Positions 42,663 through 52,177 are shown, numbered from the stretch's first letter. The stretch: DNA of 64,000 nucleotides from Parasaccharibacter apium (GCF_002592045.1 NZ_MEJG01000004.1:124001-188000), one strand, 5' to 3'. Notes: generated from the letters alone by a model not told the origin. Made by a program: numbers and translations.

Positions 42663-44024
42663 ATGCCCACTATATCACCAACCCACCATCCCCTCCTGAT
42701 GCTCACAACCGGCCTCATCGCTATTGTGCTGCTTATTGGGGTGTCCGTCCTCATCTCCCTTTCGGAGATTTCCTTCGCTGCGGCGCGCGAGACGCGTATG
42801 CGTGCCCTAGCCGAGGCTGGGGATAAACGCGCCCGCGCCTTCCTTCGCCTCCGCCGCAATAGCGGACAAGTGATGACGGCTATCCAAATCTGCCTCAACG
42901 CGGTTGGGATTCTCGGCGGTGTGATTGGTGATGCCCTCCTTACCGACCCCTTTGCCGATGGGCTTTGTGCGCTAGGCATGGCCGCCCCTTTAGCGGAGAA
43001 AATAGGCTCCTTCAGCTCCTTTATCCTCGTCACTGGGCTATTCGTCCTCTTTGCGGACCTCCTTCCCAAACGCACAGCGATGAACGCCCCAGATAAAATC
43101 GCCCTCGCTGTTGGATGGTTCCCCGCCCTTGTCCTAAAATTGCTTTACCCGGCTGTGTGGGTCTTTTCGCATATTGCAGACCTCATCTTAAAACTCCTGC
43201 GCATCCCTGCTACCGCCACGGTAGAGCCTGTCACACCAGAGGACCTCCGCGCCATTCTGGCCGCAGGTACAGCCTCTGGCGTGTTGCTAGAGCAAGAACA
43301 TCAGATGATTCAAAATGTCATGGCCTTACAGACACGCTCTGTGACCTCCGCCATGACCCCGCGTGATGAAATCGTCTATCTTGATGTCAATGAAAGCTTG
43401 GAGAGCCAACGCGATAAGGTCCGTGTTCGGCCTTACTCGCGCTATCCTTTATGTAATGGCTCGTTAGACCAAGTTATCGGCTCTATTCGGGCTGAAGATG
43501 TTCTCGTGGCTGTGGTGGATGAACCCGCCACTCTGACAAACCCTCAAAAAGCCCCTCCCAAACAAATCTTCAACATGCGGCGTGATGTTCTCTCCCTGCC
43601 CGATACGCTTAATCTTTGGGAGACGCTCGCGCAGTTCGATACACATGGGGCAGGTTTTGCGCTCATCTTTAACGAATATGGGTTAGTTGTTGGCCTCATC
43701 ACCTATAAGGATATTATGGGTGCGCTCATGGATGGGCTTGCTAACCCATTTGAGGAACAAGCCATCGTCCGCCGTGATGATGATTCTTGGCTCATTGACG
43801 GGGCAGCCCCTGTTCTTGATGTCGTGCGGGAGCTTGATATTCCTCTCATTCTTGACCATGCCGAGTTTGATACAATCGGCGGCTTTGTCATCCACCGCCT
43901 CCGCCGTATGGCCCGCAAGGCTGATCGTATTGAGGTTGCAGGGTTCCGCTTTGAGGTAGTCGATGTCGAGCGATTCCGCATCAATCAGCTCCTCGTCACA
44001 CGGATGAAGAAGGCCATTCCATGA
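42663..44024 (+). CDS. CNNM/CorC-type membrane protein with CBS domains
   Basis: 453 residues in the hemolysin-C/CorC family, membrane proteins tied to magnesium or cobalt homeostasis. An N-terminal DUF21 domain with three to four membrane segments (residues 12-165, including SLSEISFAAARETRMRAL) is followed by two CBS domains (TPRDEIVYLDVNES and EYGLVVGLITYKDI) and a CorC_HlyC domain at about 370-450. The older label hemolysin is misleading. It overlaps the next gene by 4 bases. Confidence 0.88.
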   Translation: MPTISPTHHPLLMLTTGLIAIVLLIGVSVLISLSEISFAAARETRMRALAEAGDKRARAFLRLRRNSGQVMTAIQICLNAVGILGGVIGDALLTDPFADGLCALGMAAPLAEKIGSFSSFILVTGLFVLFADLLPKRTAMNAPDKIALAVGWFPALVLKLLYPAVWVFSHIADLILKLLRIPATATVEPVTPEDLRAILAAGTASGVLLEQEHQMIQNVMALQTRSVTSAMTPRDEIVYLDVNESLESQRDKVRVRPYSRYPLCNGSLDQVIGSIRAEDVLVAVVDEPATLTNPQKAPPKQIFNMRRDVLSLPDTLNLWETLAQFDTHGAGFALIFNEYGLVVGLITYKDIMGALMDGLANPFEEQAIVRRDDDSWLIDGAAPVLDVVRELDIPLILDHAEFDTIGGFVIHRLRRMARKADRIEVAGFRFEVVDVERFRINQLLVTRMKKAIP

Positions 44025-44599
44025 CGCCCTCTCTTGCCACACCGTACGGCACGGCCCAAGATGCGCTGCTCATTATCGATATGCAGCGGGACTTCATGCC
44101 CGGTGGGGCCTTACCTGTCTCCGATGGAGATAGGCTCATCCCTCATATCAATCAGCTAACAAAGCTTGGCTTTCGTGCCGTCATCGCTACGCAGGACTGG
44201 CACCCGGCAGGCCATTGCTCCTTCACCCAACAAGGCGGGCCTTGGCCTATCCATTGCCTCGCAGGCAGCCACGGTGCCGCCTTTGTAGATGGATTAAACC
44301 ACAGCCCTATCACCCATATTATCCGCAAAGGCACGGCATTGGGAGCAGACTCCAACTCCGCCTTTTACGATGATGCAGGCACATCCACCGGGCTAACCGC
44401 CCTGCTCAAAGGCCTAGACGTATCACGCGTCTTTCTCTGCGGTGTGGCGTTAGATGTCTGCGTGCTCGCAAGCGCGCGCCACGCCGTGCAGGATGGCTTT
44501 ACCACCACCATCCTCCAACACGCCTCTGCGGGCATCAACATCACGCCTGAGTTTTTCGCAAAAGCCAAGCGTGAGCATATTCATATCAGCAACTCCTAA
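44021..44599 (+). CDS. pncA: Nicotinamidase
   Basis: Nicotinamidase, 192 residues, hydrolysing nicotinamide to nicotinic acid for NAD salvage. The triad is D20 (IDMQRDF), K103 (IIRKGTA) and C147 (GVALDVCVL). Metal ligands lie in TQDWHPAGH (D59, H61). The preserved triad plus metal site separates it from general isochorismatase-like hydrolases. It ends one base before the convergent glucanase gene. Confidence 0.93.
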   Translation: MTPSLATPYGTAQDALLIIDMQRDFMPGGALPVSDGDRLIPHINQLTKLGFRAVIATQDWHPAGHCSFTQQGGPWPIHCLAGSHGAAFVDGLNHSPITHIIRKGTALGADSNSAFYDDAGTSTGLTALLKGLDVSRVFLCGVALDVCVLASARHAVQDGFTTTILQHASAGINITPEFFAKAKREHIHISNS

Positions 44600-44600
44600 T

Positions 44601-46070
44601 TCACGGCATCGTCTCTTGCGGCTTCGAGAGCCATCCCCCCGTAAATCCGGCTTTCTCCAACCCTGCACGGATATAACGGTTCTTCCGCATCACCTTCCAT
44701 ACAAAGCCGCTGCGTAGATTCTCAATCATCAGCAAAATTGGCCCTTGATCAATACCAAGCTGCTGCTCATCCACCCAGAACCCATCCTTCGTCTCAAAAC
44801 TTGGGTTAAACGCATCCAAAAAACCATATTGATTATAAATCCGCTCCCCGTAACGTTCCTTCATCGCTTTTAGCGCAGGCAGCGTGATTTCCGGCGCAAA
44901 CGCAACGGACCCACCTATGGCCGTTGGGGCAATCGTACCATCATCTAAAACGTAGTCCCTCCCAGCCCCACGGGCACTATAAGCCATAAAATGCCGCTTC
45001 TGCCCATCGACCTCACGCTCAGCCTCACCCGGCCCATCGGAGGCCGTTAAGCCCCAGATATTCTCATCATATCCCCGCCAATGGCCCGGATTATGCACGG
45101 CATAATCCCGCTGCGCATAAACAGCCTCACGACTATTCTGGAAGTAATCATACCCGCGCTCACGGCTCGCTTTATCACGAATATCACGGAAATCGACCCA
45201 CGATTCGCTATATTGATGCCCAAATAATGGCGCGAAATTAAGGAGATGATGCCCGTAAAACTCCCCTTGCTGTCCTTTATGCGTCTCCGTCCAACGGTCC
45301 CATATTCCCGCTGGCAGAGCATGAGATGGGGCCCCTAACGCCATAACATACAGCATCAGCCCCTCATTATAGCCTTTCCATTCCGCAGAGAGGAACTTAT
45401 CAGGCGGCATCCACCCCATGCTCAACCAAGAGCTTTTACCGCCTGTCATCCAACGCCAATTCACACGGCGATAAAGCTTATCCGCTAATGCCCGAATCTC
45501 ACGCTCATCAGCATTATGTCCATCATAATAGGACTGGGTGAATAACACCCCAGCCATCAATAAGGCCGTATCAATACTCGAAAGTTCCGACCAATCTGCC
45601 ACGCGCAAACCGGTCTCAGAATCTAAGAAATGATAGAAAAACCCACGATACCCCGCCGTCCCATTCACCGCGCGCCCTTGCGGTAAAGAGAGAAGAAAAC
45701 GCAGCGTGACTAAACTGCGCTCCACAGCCTGCGCCCGTGTGATATAGCCGCGCTCCACACCAATGCCATAAGCTGTCAGACCAAAGCCAACACTAGCAAT
45801 ACTCGCTGCCCCATGCGGCAAAGGCGCACGGTCTGGCACCAACCCATTGCGCGGATTCGCCGTCTCCCAAAACCAATTGAACGTACGATGCTCCACATCC
45901 TCAAGGAAAATATCATGAGCAGAAAGGGAAGTTGACGTTTTATAAATTACAGTTTGGGCGGTCACATAAGAAGAGATAGGCAATATGCCCCCCATCCCCA
46001 CAATGGCAAGCGGAAGGATACGCAATATACGCCAAGAAGATGAAAAAATCTTATTATGCCAACATGCCAT
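44601..46070 (-). CDS. Glucoamylase-like (GH144-type) secreted glycoside hydrolase
   Basis: 489 residues from the ATG at 46070, which has GGAGGGA 8 bases upstream; a frame to 46100 exists. The N-terminus is a signal peptide (ILRILPLAIVGMGGILPISSYVTAQ). The body matches the glucoamylase-like domain (PF10091/COG5368), an alpha/alpha barrel: VEHRTFNWFWETANPRNGLVPDR, GFGLTAYGIGVERGYITRAQA, and ENIWGLTASDGPG. Members of this group, family GH144, cleave beta-1,2-glucans; others are uncharacterised. A periplasmic role in glucan trimming or degradation is inferred, in line with the adjoining glycan locus. Confidence 0.8.
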   Translation of the reverse strand: MACWHNKIFSSSWRILRILPLAIVGMGGILPISSYVTAQTVIYKTSTSLSAHDIFLEDVEHRTFNWFWETANPRNGLVPDRAPLPHGAASIASVGFGLTAYGIGVERGYITRAQAVERSLVTLRFLLSLPQGRAVNGTAGYRGFFYHFLDSETGLRVADWSELSSIDTALLMAGVLFTQSYYDGHNADEREIRALADKLYRRVNWRWMTGGKSSWLSMGWMPPDKFLSAEWKGYNEGLMLYVMALGAPSHALPAGIWDRWTETHKGQQGEFYGHHLLNFAPLFGHQYSESWVDFRDIRDKASRERGYDYFQNSREAVYAQRDYAVHNPGHWRGYDENIWGLTASDGPGEAEREVDGQKRHFMAYSARGAGRDYVLDDGTIAPTAIGGSVAFAPEITLPALKAMKERYGERIYNQYGFLDAFNPSFETKDGFWVDEQQLGIDQGPILLMIENLRSGFVWKVMRKNRYIRAGLEKAGFTGGWLSKPQETMP

Positions 46071-46279
46071 GGAAACTATCCCTCCATTAGACTCTCTCAT
46101 TCCAATCCCAAGGAATGATTTACAGCTTACATGACAATTATCACCATTGTGAATTCCTTTTTTTGAAGTTTTATCTTTAATAATTAATTCATAATATGAG
46201 ATAAAAAATTCTTATAGCTCTAATATCATTTTTTTTATACAACAAAGGAACGGTTAACGTCCTAATAGATTCTACAACA

Positions 46280-47191
46280 ATGAACTCTATACCTATTATT
46301 CTTGCATTCAACCAAGATTTTACCTTGCCTGCTTTGACAACAATATATTCACTTATACAGCATTGCTCTGACCTACGCCGTATCGAATTTTTTATTTTCT
46401 ATGATGCACTTAACCCTTACGTTATGCATCTTATTGAGAAATTTATCCACTCTTGCGGGCCGCTTGTCACGTTCATTAAATGCAGCACTGCATTCGAGGG
46501 TTACAATATCCCCACGCACGACCCTAGGCATCCCAAAGAAGTTTTCTTCCCGCTCTTAATCCCTAAATATTTCGCCTCTTACGACCAAGCTCTTTTCTTA
46601 GATTCTGACCTTTTCATTCGTGATGATATTCTCACAATGATTGATGCTATGCCTAATGACAAAAAAATAGGCGCTGTTAAGGATACATATCATAGTCATC
46701 TACATACAAGTCATATATGGGGCTTTGAGGATTATACAAGAAACACCCTTCAAATAAGACATTATGAAAACTACTTTAATAGTGGTGTCGTCCTCTTTAA
46801 TACAAAAAACATTACTACCGAAGAAGCAAAACACTGCATTGAATTGATAAAAAATCAATGGCAATCACATGATGAATCTATTTTAAATTATCTTTTCCAA
46901 GATTCTCTGCATCTTTTTCCCAGTAAATGGAACGTCAATATAGAATATATGCATCTTCCCCCAGAAGAGTTCCGCCAGTCTTTTCAGTCAGACCTCATCG
47001 AAGGACGGCAGAATGCTGCCATTTGCCATTTTGCGGGACCAAGCAAACCTTGGCAGCAACAACCAGAATACCGCCTTCTTACCTATTACCCCGAATATGA
47101 AAGTACATGGCACGCACTACAAAAGCGTCTTGCCCCCTTAGCAGCAGAAATCTTATGTGGCTCCCTATGGGATAGCGTACCCCCAAAATAA
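46280..47191 (+). CDS. Glycosyltransferase family 8
   Basis: GT8 retaining glycosyltransferase, 303 residues. It opens MNSIPIILAFNQDFTLPALTTIYSL, the usual LgtC-like start, and has the metal-binding DSD at residues 108-110 (ALFLDSDLFI). NYFNSGVVLFN and the C-terminal HFAGPSKPW are family blocks. GT8 members in this setting add galactose or glucose to LPS or capsule. The coding sequence is visibly more AT-rich than the murein cluster, and the gap ahead (46071-46279) is strongly AT-rich, hinting at acquisition. The ribosome-binding site is weak. Confidence 0.88.
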   Translation: MNSIPIILAFNQDFTLPALTTIYSLIQHCSDLRRIEFFIFYDALNPYVMHLIEKFIHSCGPLVTFIKCSTAFEGYNIPTHDPRHPKEVFFPLLIPKYFASYDQALFLDSDLFIRDDILTMIDAMPNDKKIGAVKDTYHSHLHTSHIWGFEDYTRNTLQIRHYENYFNSGVVLFNTKNITTEEAKHCIELIKNQWQSHDESILNYLFQDSLHLFPSKWNVNIEYMHLPPEEFRQSFQSDLIEGRQNAAICHFAGPSKPWQQQPEYRLLTYYPEYESTWHALQKRLAPLAAEILCGSLWDSVPPK

Positions 47192-47295
47192 AAAACAATA
47201 TTTAATACACAATTAAAATACTAAATTTCCTATTTTCATGAATGATTATATGAATTACATTCAATAAAATGTTTTATATTTATAAAAGGTAAATA

Positions 47296-48450
47296 ATGAA
47301 ATTTTGTATTATCGGTGCTGGTTTTAGTGGGGCCATCATTAGCCGACATCTCGCCCTACAAGGCCATGACGTTCTCCTGCTAGATGAGCGCCCACATCTC
47401 GCAGGTAACTGCCATACATCACGTGATCCTAGCAGCCATATTATGCTACACCATTACGGCCCGCATATCTTTCATACAGCCCATCACCATGTTTGGGAGT
47501 TCATAACGCAATTTGGCACATTCCGCCCTTATATTAACCGCGTTAAAGCGGTCTCACAAAATCAGATTTTTTCCCTTCCTATCAATTTAATGACTATTAA
47601 TCACTTTTATAAAAAAACTATGAATCCTCGCGAGGCTGAGGAATTTATTTATGCCATCTCTGACAAAACAATCAAAAACCCTTCTAATTTTGAAGAACAA
47701 GCTCTTTCTATGATTGGAAAGGACCTATATTACGCCTTCTTCCAAGGCTATACACGTAAACAATGGGGCATGGACCCAAAAAAACTCCCTGCTTCTATTC
47801 TAAAGAGACTACCTGTTCGATTCAATTACGATGATAATTACTTTAGCCATCCTTACCAGGGCATCCCCGAAAAAGGATATACAGCCCTCGTTGAATCTAT
47901 GCTCTTAAACCTTCCTATAGACATCAAACTCAATACAAAGTTTGAAGAACTCCCTTTTAAAGAGGCTTTTGACCACATCTTCTATACAGGACCGATTGAC
48001 CGTTACTTTAACTATGCTTATGGCCATCTACCCTACCGCACATTAGATTTTGAAAAGCAGGAAGGCCACGGTGATTACCAAGGCACAGCCGTTATTAACT
48101 ATTGTGATGAAAATATCCCTTACACCCGCATCGCCGAACATAAACATTTTACACCGTGGGAGGCACCTCACTTAGAAAAAACAATCTGGTTTCGGGAATA
48201 TAGCCGCCTCGCCCAAGAGAAAGACATACCCTATTACCCCATAAGATTAGCCCAGCAAGACGCCATGCTCACCACCTATATCCAACGCGCTGAAGCAACT
48301 CCCCATGTCTCTTTCTTAGGACGGCTAGGGACCTATCGTTACCTCGATATGGATGTAACCATACACGAGGCCCTCAAAGCATGTTCAGTTATTGATCATG
48401 CCCTTAAAACAGACACCCCAATCCCAAGCTTCTTCCACACATCCAGTTGA
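47296..48450 (+). CDS. glf: UDP-galactopyranose mutase
   Basis: FAD-dependent mutase, 384 residues, converting UDP-galactopyranose to UDP-galactofuranose. The dinucleotide motif is IIGAGFSGAIISRHLA (residues 5-20), followed by LDERPHLAGNCH. HHYGPHIFHT and FQGYTRKQWGMDP are signatures of the active site, and WFREYSRL lies near the C-terminus. An AAAGG site 6 bases ahead supports the start. Its presence means the local glycan probably contains galactofuranose. Base composition is AT-rich like the GT8 gene upstream. Confidence 0.94.
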   Translation: MKFCIIGAGFSGAIISRHLALQGHDVLLLDERPHLAGNCHTSRDPSSHIMLHHYGPHIFHTAHHHVWEFITQFGTFRPYINRVKAVSQNQIFSLPINLMTINHFYKKTMNPREAEEFIYAISDKTIKNPSNFEEQALSMIGKDLYYAFFQGYTRKQWGMDPKKLPASILKRLPVRFNYDDNYFSHPYQGIPEKGYTALVESMLLNLPIDIKLNTKFEELPFKEAFDHIFYTGPIDRYFNYAYGHLPYRTLDFEKQEGHGDYQGTAVINYCDENIPYTRIAEHKHFTPWEAPHLEKTIWFREYSRLAQEKDIPYYPIRLAQQDAMLTTYIQRAEATPHVSFLGRLGTYRYLDMDVTIHEALKACSVIDHALKTDTPIPSFFHTSS

Positions 48451-48496
48451 CCAGAGAAAATACAGAGGCTCAAAATTCCTCTATATCCCCTGGTCA
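48448..48496. terminator. Convergent hairpin between glf and the GT2-like gene
   Basis: TGACCAG at 48448 pairs with CTGGTCA at 48490, enclosing a second arm pair CAGAGG/CCTCTA. It spans most of the gap between two genes that converge and may serve both directions, but T-runs are absent. Confidence 0.4.
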
Positions 48497-48508
48497 TACA
48501 TTTTCATC

Positions 48509-50410
48509 TTATTGAACATGCAAGGGTAAATTCCCCATCCGCTCTGTGGGAATGGTATCAAAAATATACCGCCATTCCTCCCGCAAGCGAGAAGCAACGT
48601 CAGCCTCAGCAATCATATCCAAAAGGTAATTTAAACGCTCTTCCCACGCGCGCCGTACAGTATTTTCTGCCTCACGTACGGCAGGGATACTCCGCAAACG
48701 GTCTAACTCCCTTTGCGTTGCCAGCTCACGCAGCAGAACATTCTCATTAACAGCGGTAGAGGTATCCTCAAGCTGGGTAATATAAGAATTAGCCCAATAA
48801 TCCGCATAACGCTCTACACCGAAAGAAATAGCACCATCCAATCCACTATTACGGGCATATTTCCATATCCATTCTACAATGGATTTAAAGTAGTAGTGCG
48901 ATATATAGATCTTATCAAAATAGCCATGATCAGAAAAAGCAGGATCACGCCCAATGCCAGGTGGTGGATTACGATATTCATGCAATCCGCCATTTGCTAA
49001 TCTATATGTAAAGGAGTCCCCGTACCACCAAAGGGGATTATGCGGACGCGATTGTAAAACCTTCTGCGGACGACAGACAGACTTCACTAACCGCCATCCC
49101 TCTCCCACACGACCATGAGAGACAATAACCCGATTACGTTGTGTCAACGGGACGGTCAGGTCGGCAAAACCATTTTGATTCACTTCAGATGAAATGAACT
49201 GCCAGTTTAAAGCGATGGCGTCCGTATCCCAACGCTCCATCCCTCTTAGATAATCCTGCACCTTATCAAACATAGGCGAGAGTGTAATAAACTCATCACC
49301 ATCGAGGATAAAGCTCCACTCATAATCCAAAATATCCGGTAGGATGTTCAGCGCATGACCATAAGCCTTAAGCTGCGCTGAATCCCCTAAAGACACCTTG
49401 TTATCAATATAGGTGATAATACCTTCATCATGCAGAGTTTTTAAAAGAATATCCGACTGATCATCATTATCATTACTATAGATGAAAAAATGCTCGACCC
49501 CCATATTCCTATGGTAAGCGATCCATTCCAGTAAATAGATACCTTCATTACGCACGGTAGAGAGGAGACATACTTTCTTCCGAGGGATAATGTGGCCTCG
49601 CATATATTGTAACAACATATGCAAGAACCCCTCGGGGGATCCTACTACGCCGTATGTCAAGCGTATATTCGCTGCATCACAAAGCAGCGAACCATGCGCC
49701 GCTGGCCGTCCACCATCCTGCCAAGCAACTAAGCTATTAATCGCATCTAGCCAAAAAACATCTCTTACTTTCCGACTTAACGCATCTAATAACGCCTTGT
49801 CCTTAAACAACAAAGCTGCGAAGGCTTTCAGATCCCGCGTACGTATAAAAGGGAAAAGCCCGTCTAAAACATGCTGGAGATAATGCCCCTCATAATTGAG
49901 AATCAAAGCACGCAGGCCCTCAGGGCTGATCGTGCGTTGAAAATGCCCTGCAAATTCTCGCCCTAAATGTAATAAGGCGCCTTTTGGTGGTTCTACTGGG
50001 CAGAAATGGAATTGCTCCCATCCCTTCATCTGCACACAATCACCCAGTAAATAATTTACACCCTTAGCGTAGGACCAAGCATGGGTTGTGCAAAAGCGCT
50101 CCTGCACAAAAACACTTTCCAACCCGGCATATTCTCCACTTTCCACCGTCTTAATACGCCGGAAGGGGATCACTGTGCCCTTATAGAGGAACTGGTCTAT
50201 CCATAAAACGGAGGGGGATGCCTCCGCTTCCTCGGGAGGCTCCGCCGTCAAAAATGCGTAATCAGGCCACTGCGGGAAGACCACACATAACAACGGACGA
50301 TATACCGACGTGCCATCTTCCGCGCGCGAGGTCATCTCATCACTACGTACATGGCAAACAGCACCATCCTTCTGCCTTACGGCCAACCAGCCTCCGTGGG
50401 CAGTTTCCAA
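48509..50410 (-). CDS. GT2-like glycosyltransferase with a trefoil-like N-terminus
   Basis: 633 residues. The C-terminal half has a GT-A domain of the Glyco_tranf_2_4 / GT92 type: CLLSTVRNEGIYLLEWIAYH at about 281-300, HFFIYSNDNDDQSD at 307-320 and a metal-binding DGDEF at 370-374. The first 140 residues resemble a beta-trefoil-like domain (GGWLAVRQKDG and WEQF at 131-134), similar to the small proteins nearby. No signal peptide is visible. The only start in this frame is a TTG directly behind a run of seven T; an ATG 29 bases upstream lies in another frame that would join after a one-base change in the run. Confidence 0.75.
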   Translation of the reverse strand: METAHGGWLAVRQKDGAVCHVRSDEMTSRAEDGTSVYRPLLCVVFPQWPDYAFLTAEPPEEAEASPSVLWIDQFLYKGTVIPFRRIKTVESGEYAGLESVFVQERFCTTHAWSYAKGVNYLLGDCVQMKGWEQFHFCPVEPPKGALLHLGREFAGHFQRTISPEGLRALILNYEGHYLQHVLDGLFPFIRTRDLKAFAALLFKDKALLDALSRKVRDVFWLDAINSLVAWQDGGRPAAHGSLLCDAANIRLTYGVVGSPEGFLHMLLQYMRGHIIPRKKVCLLSTVRNEGIYLLEWIAYHRNMGVEHFFIYSNDNDDQSDILLKTLHDEGIITYIDNKVSLGDSAQLKAYGHALNILPDILDYEWSFILDGDEFITLSPMFDKVQDYLRGMERWDTDAIALNWQFISSEVNQNGFADLTVPLTQRNRVIVSHGRVGEGWRLVKSVCRPQKVLQSRPHNPLWWYGDSFTYRLANGGLHEYRNPPPGIGRDPAFSDHGYFDKIYISHYYFKSIVEWIWKYARNSGLDGAISFGVERYADYWANSYITQLEDTSTAVNENVLLRELATQRELDRLRSIPAVREAENTVRRAWEERLNYLLDMIAEADVASRLREEWRYIFDTIPTERMGNLPLHVQ

Positions 50411-50523
50411 ATAAAAAAACTTCCCCGGTCTGCATTCATGCCTGACAACCCTTCTGCATTTTCACTACACCGATCTCATTTTTTTATCTTGGCACCCTTA
50501 TCAGGTATTGATATTGTTCGCCT

Positions 50524-51417
50524 ATGCAAACATTACCTTTACCTCCAGCAGGCACCATCCCCATTGTTTTGGGACTAAGCGAAAACTTCGCACCATACGC
50601 CTATACTACCATACAATCCGGGTTAGACAATATTCTTCCTGGTGTCCGACTGGCGTTTTATTTATTCCATGAAGGCATGTCAAAAGAGACACAGGACATT
50701 GGCCGCCGCCTCTTTAACTCGCCTCGTTCGGAAATCCATTTTGTCGATATTAGCGAATGGATGAATAAAAACAACCCCTCATACTTAGGACATGCGTCTC
50801 GTCCTACTTTTTATCGTTTGGCTATTCCAGAAGTTCTTCACAACTTTCCGCGCGTTATTTACCTCGATTCTGATATTTTTATGCGTCGTTGCCCAAGCGG
50901 GCTTTTCTACTCCATTCATAAGGATGCGCAGATCGGCGCTACGCGGGACCTCCTTATGATTCCCGCTCAACATAATGGATTCCGCCTTCCCAAAGAGGTC
51001 GCCGGGGGGCCCCCTCTTATCGATTATCACCGGGGCGCTTTGGGTGTTCAAAACTCCGACGATTATTTCCAAGGCGGCGTGTTGGTCATCAACATCGATA
51101 AAATTACCGAGCACCAAGTGCGGGAGTGTGGCACCCTATGCGGCACTCTTTTTTGGATGATGGACCAAGATATTCTCAACCGCGTCTTTTACGGCCATGT
51201 TTGCTTTATTCATCCCAATTGGGATGTTTGCTGGGGGCCAGGCTGTGAGGAAGCGAGTGAAAATCTCCCCCCCCATTGGAGGGACTTATACCGTGAAACC
51301 CTGAAGGATCCTTTTGCGATTCACTACACAGGCTTCCCAAAGCCGTGGAATGGCTGGGACGGCCCCTTCACAGATGATTACCGCAGAACTCTAGAACGAG
51401 TTATGCAGTATTTCTAA
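50524..51417 (+). CDS. Glycosyltransferase family 8
   Basis: GT8 glycosyltransferase, 297 residues, divergent from the 633-residue GT. Family blocks: IPIVLGLSENFAPYAYTTIQS at the N-terminus, the metal-binding DSD at residues 115-117 (VIYLDSDIFM), DDYFQGGVLVINIDKI, and the nucleotide-sugar histidine region AIHYTGFPKPWNG. It is distinct from the other GT8 gene in the locus. It ends at a very strong terminator, so it is a single-gene unit. Confidence 0.88.
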   Translation: MQTLPLPPAGTIPIVLGLSENFAPYAYTTIQSGLDNILPGVRLAFYLFHEGMSKETQDIGRRLFNSPRSEIHFVDISEWMNKNNPSYLGHASRPTFYRLAIPEVLHNFPRVIYLDSDIFMRRCPSGLFYSIHKDAQIGATRDLLMIPAQHNGFRLPKEVAGGPPLIDYHRGALGVQNSDDYFQGGVLVINIDKITEHQVRECGTLCGTLFWMMDQDILNRVFYGHVCFIHPNWDVCWGPGCEEASENLPPHWRDLYRETLKDPFAIHYTGFPKPWNGWDGPFTDDYRRTLERVMQYF

Positions 51418-51418
51418 T

Positions 51419-51451
51419 AAAAAATCCCCGGATCAACTCCGGGGATTTTTT
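51419..51451. terminator. Strong bidirectional terminator
   Basis: Perfect 14-base-pair stem (AAAAAATCCCCGGA with its complement) around the loop TCAAC, with six A on the left and six T on the right. It can stop transcription of the GT8 gene on the plus strand and of the minus-strand gene that ends at 51486. Confidence 0.93.
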
Positions 51452-51485
51452 TGACCTCTAATAAAGCGTCTTACTTTATAAAGTC

Positions 51486-52127
51486 TCAATCCTCTAATGG
51501 TACATTAGAGCGTGTCACGGTTAGTTTTACTTGGTCACTCTCTGGGCTGAGCAATAATACATCAACAGACTTACCAGCCGGAATCTCGCCAATTTCAGCC
51601 AATTTCTCTAGGTTTCTAGAAAGCGCGACTTTCTGTCCCCCTAACCAGAAAAAGTTCCCAATATTCTGGGAAACATCCGGCCAAGCCAAACCACTCACTG
51701 GCTTACCATTAATCTTAAGCTCTGCCAGAGAACCATCTAGAAAAATGGAAAAAGCATCCATCATTGGCTTAGTTAAAGGAATGAAGCGTTCCCAATCCAA
51801 CAAATAGCCGGCATACCAATGCATATCCTCATTGCTTGGGTTGATGGACAAAAAGGTCCCCGCAGCCCCCTGCGTTTGAAGCCCAACAATATGCTTCCCT
51901 GCTTCGACAAACTGCGCTTCTGGCAAACCCTGAGGGATAGAAGATGTCCGACGCAGCATCACACGCGATGGCGTCTGCACTGGCCAAGACGAAATCATAA
52001 AAAGGTCAGGATATTCACACGGCGTTAAAAACTGACGCCGTAGCTCCTTCCGGTCCCCATCATAATTCACCACATGACCAAACCAGTCCAAAAGCCATAT
52101 ACGTTGCAGGGCATCAAAATCAGGCAT
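51486..52127 (-). CDS. Unknown protein, copy 1 of a local three-member family
   Basis: I do not recognise a named family. It has 213 residues from the ATG at 52127, which has GGAGG 8 bases upstream. No signal peptide or membrane helix is seen. It shares with two other genes here (53289-53942, 55988-56629) the N-terminal pattern W-x-x-D-x-x-G-H (IWLLDWFGHVVNY), a central FLSI at residues 92-95 and WERF at 112-115. FLS plus WE.F about 20 residues later is the rhythm of fascin/ricin-like beta-trefoil repeats, so a sugar- or protein-binding fold is possible. Unlike the others it has no adjoining GT32 partner on its downstream side. Confidence 0.7.
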   Translation of the reverse strand: MPDFDALQRIWLLDWFGHVVNYDGDRKELRRQFLTPCEYPDLFMISSWPVQTPSRVMLRRTSSIPQGLPEAQFVEAGKHIVGLQTQGAAGTFLSINPSNEDMHWYAGYLLDWERFIPLTKPMMDAFSIFLDGSLAELKINGKPVSGLAWPDVSQNIGNFFWLGGQKVALSRNLEKLAEIGEIPAGKSVDVLLLSPESDQVKLTVTRSNVPLED

Positions 52128-52149
52128 AAATTTTTCCTCCAAAGGGAAT

Positions 52150-52177
52150 GAGTATATGCCTCGCTTAGCATATACTC
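52150..52177. promoter_or_regulatory. Inverted repeat ahead of unknown-family copy 1
   Basis: GAGTATATGC / GCATATACTC, a perfect 10-base inverted repeat with an 8-base loop, 23 bases upstream of the start at 52127 and downstream of the GT32 gene. It has no T-run, so an operator or mRNA structure is as likely as a terminator. Confidence 0.45.
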
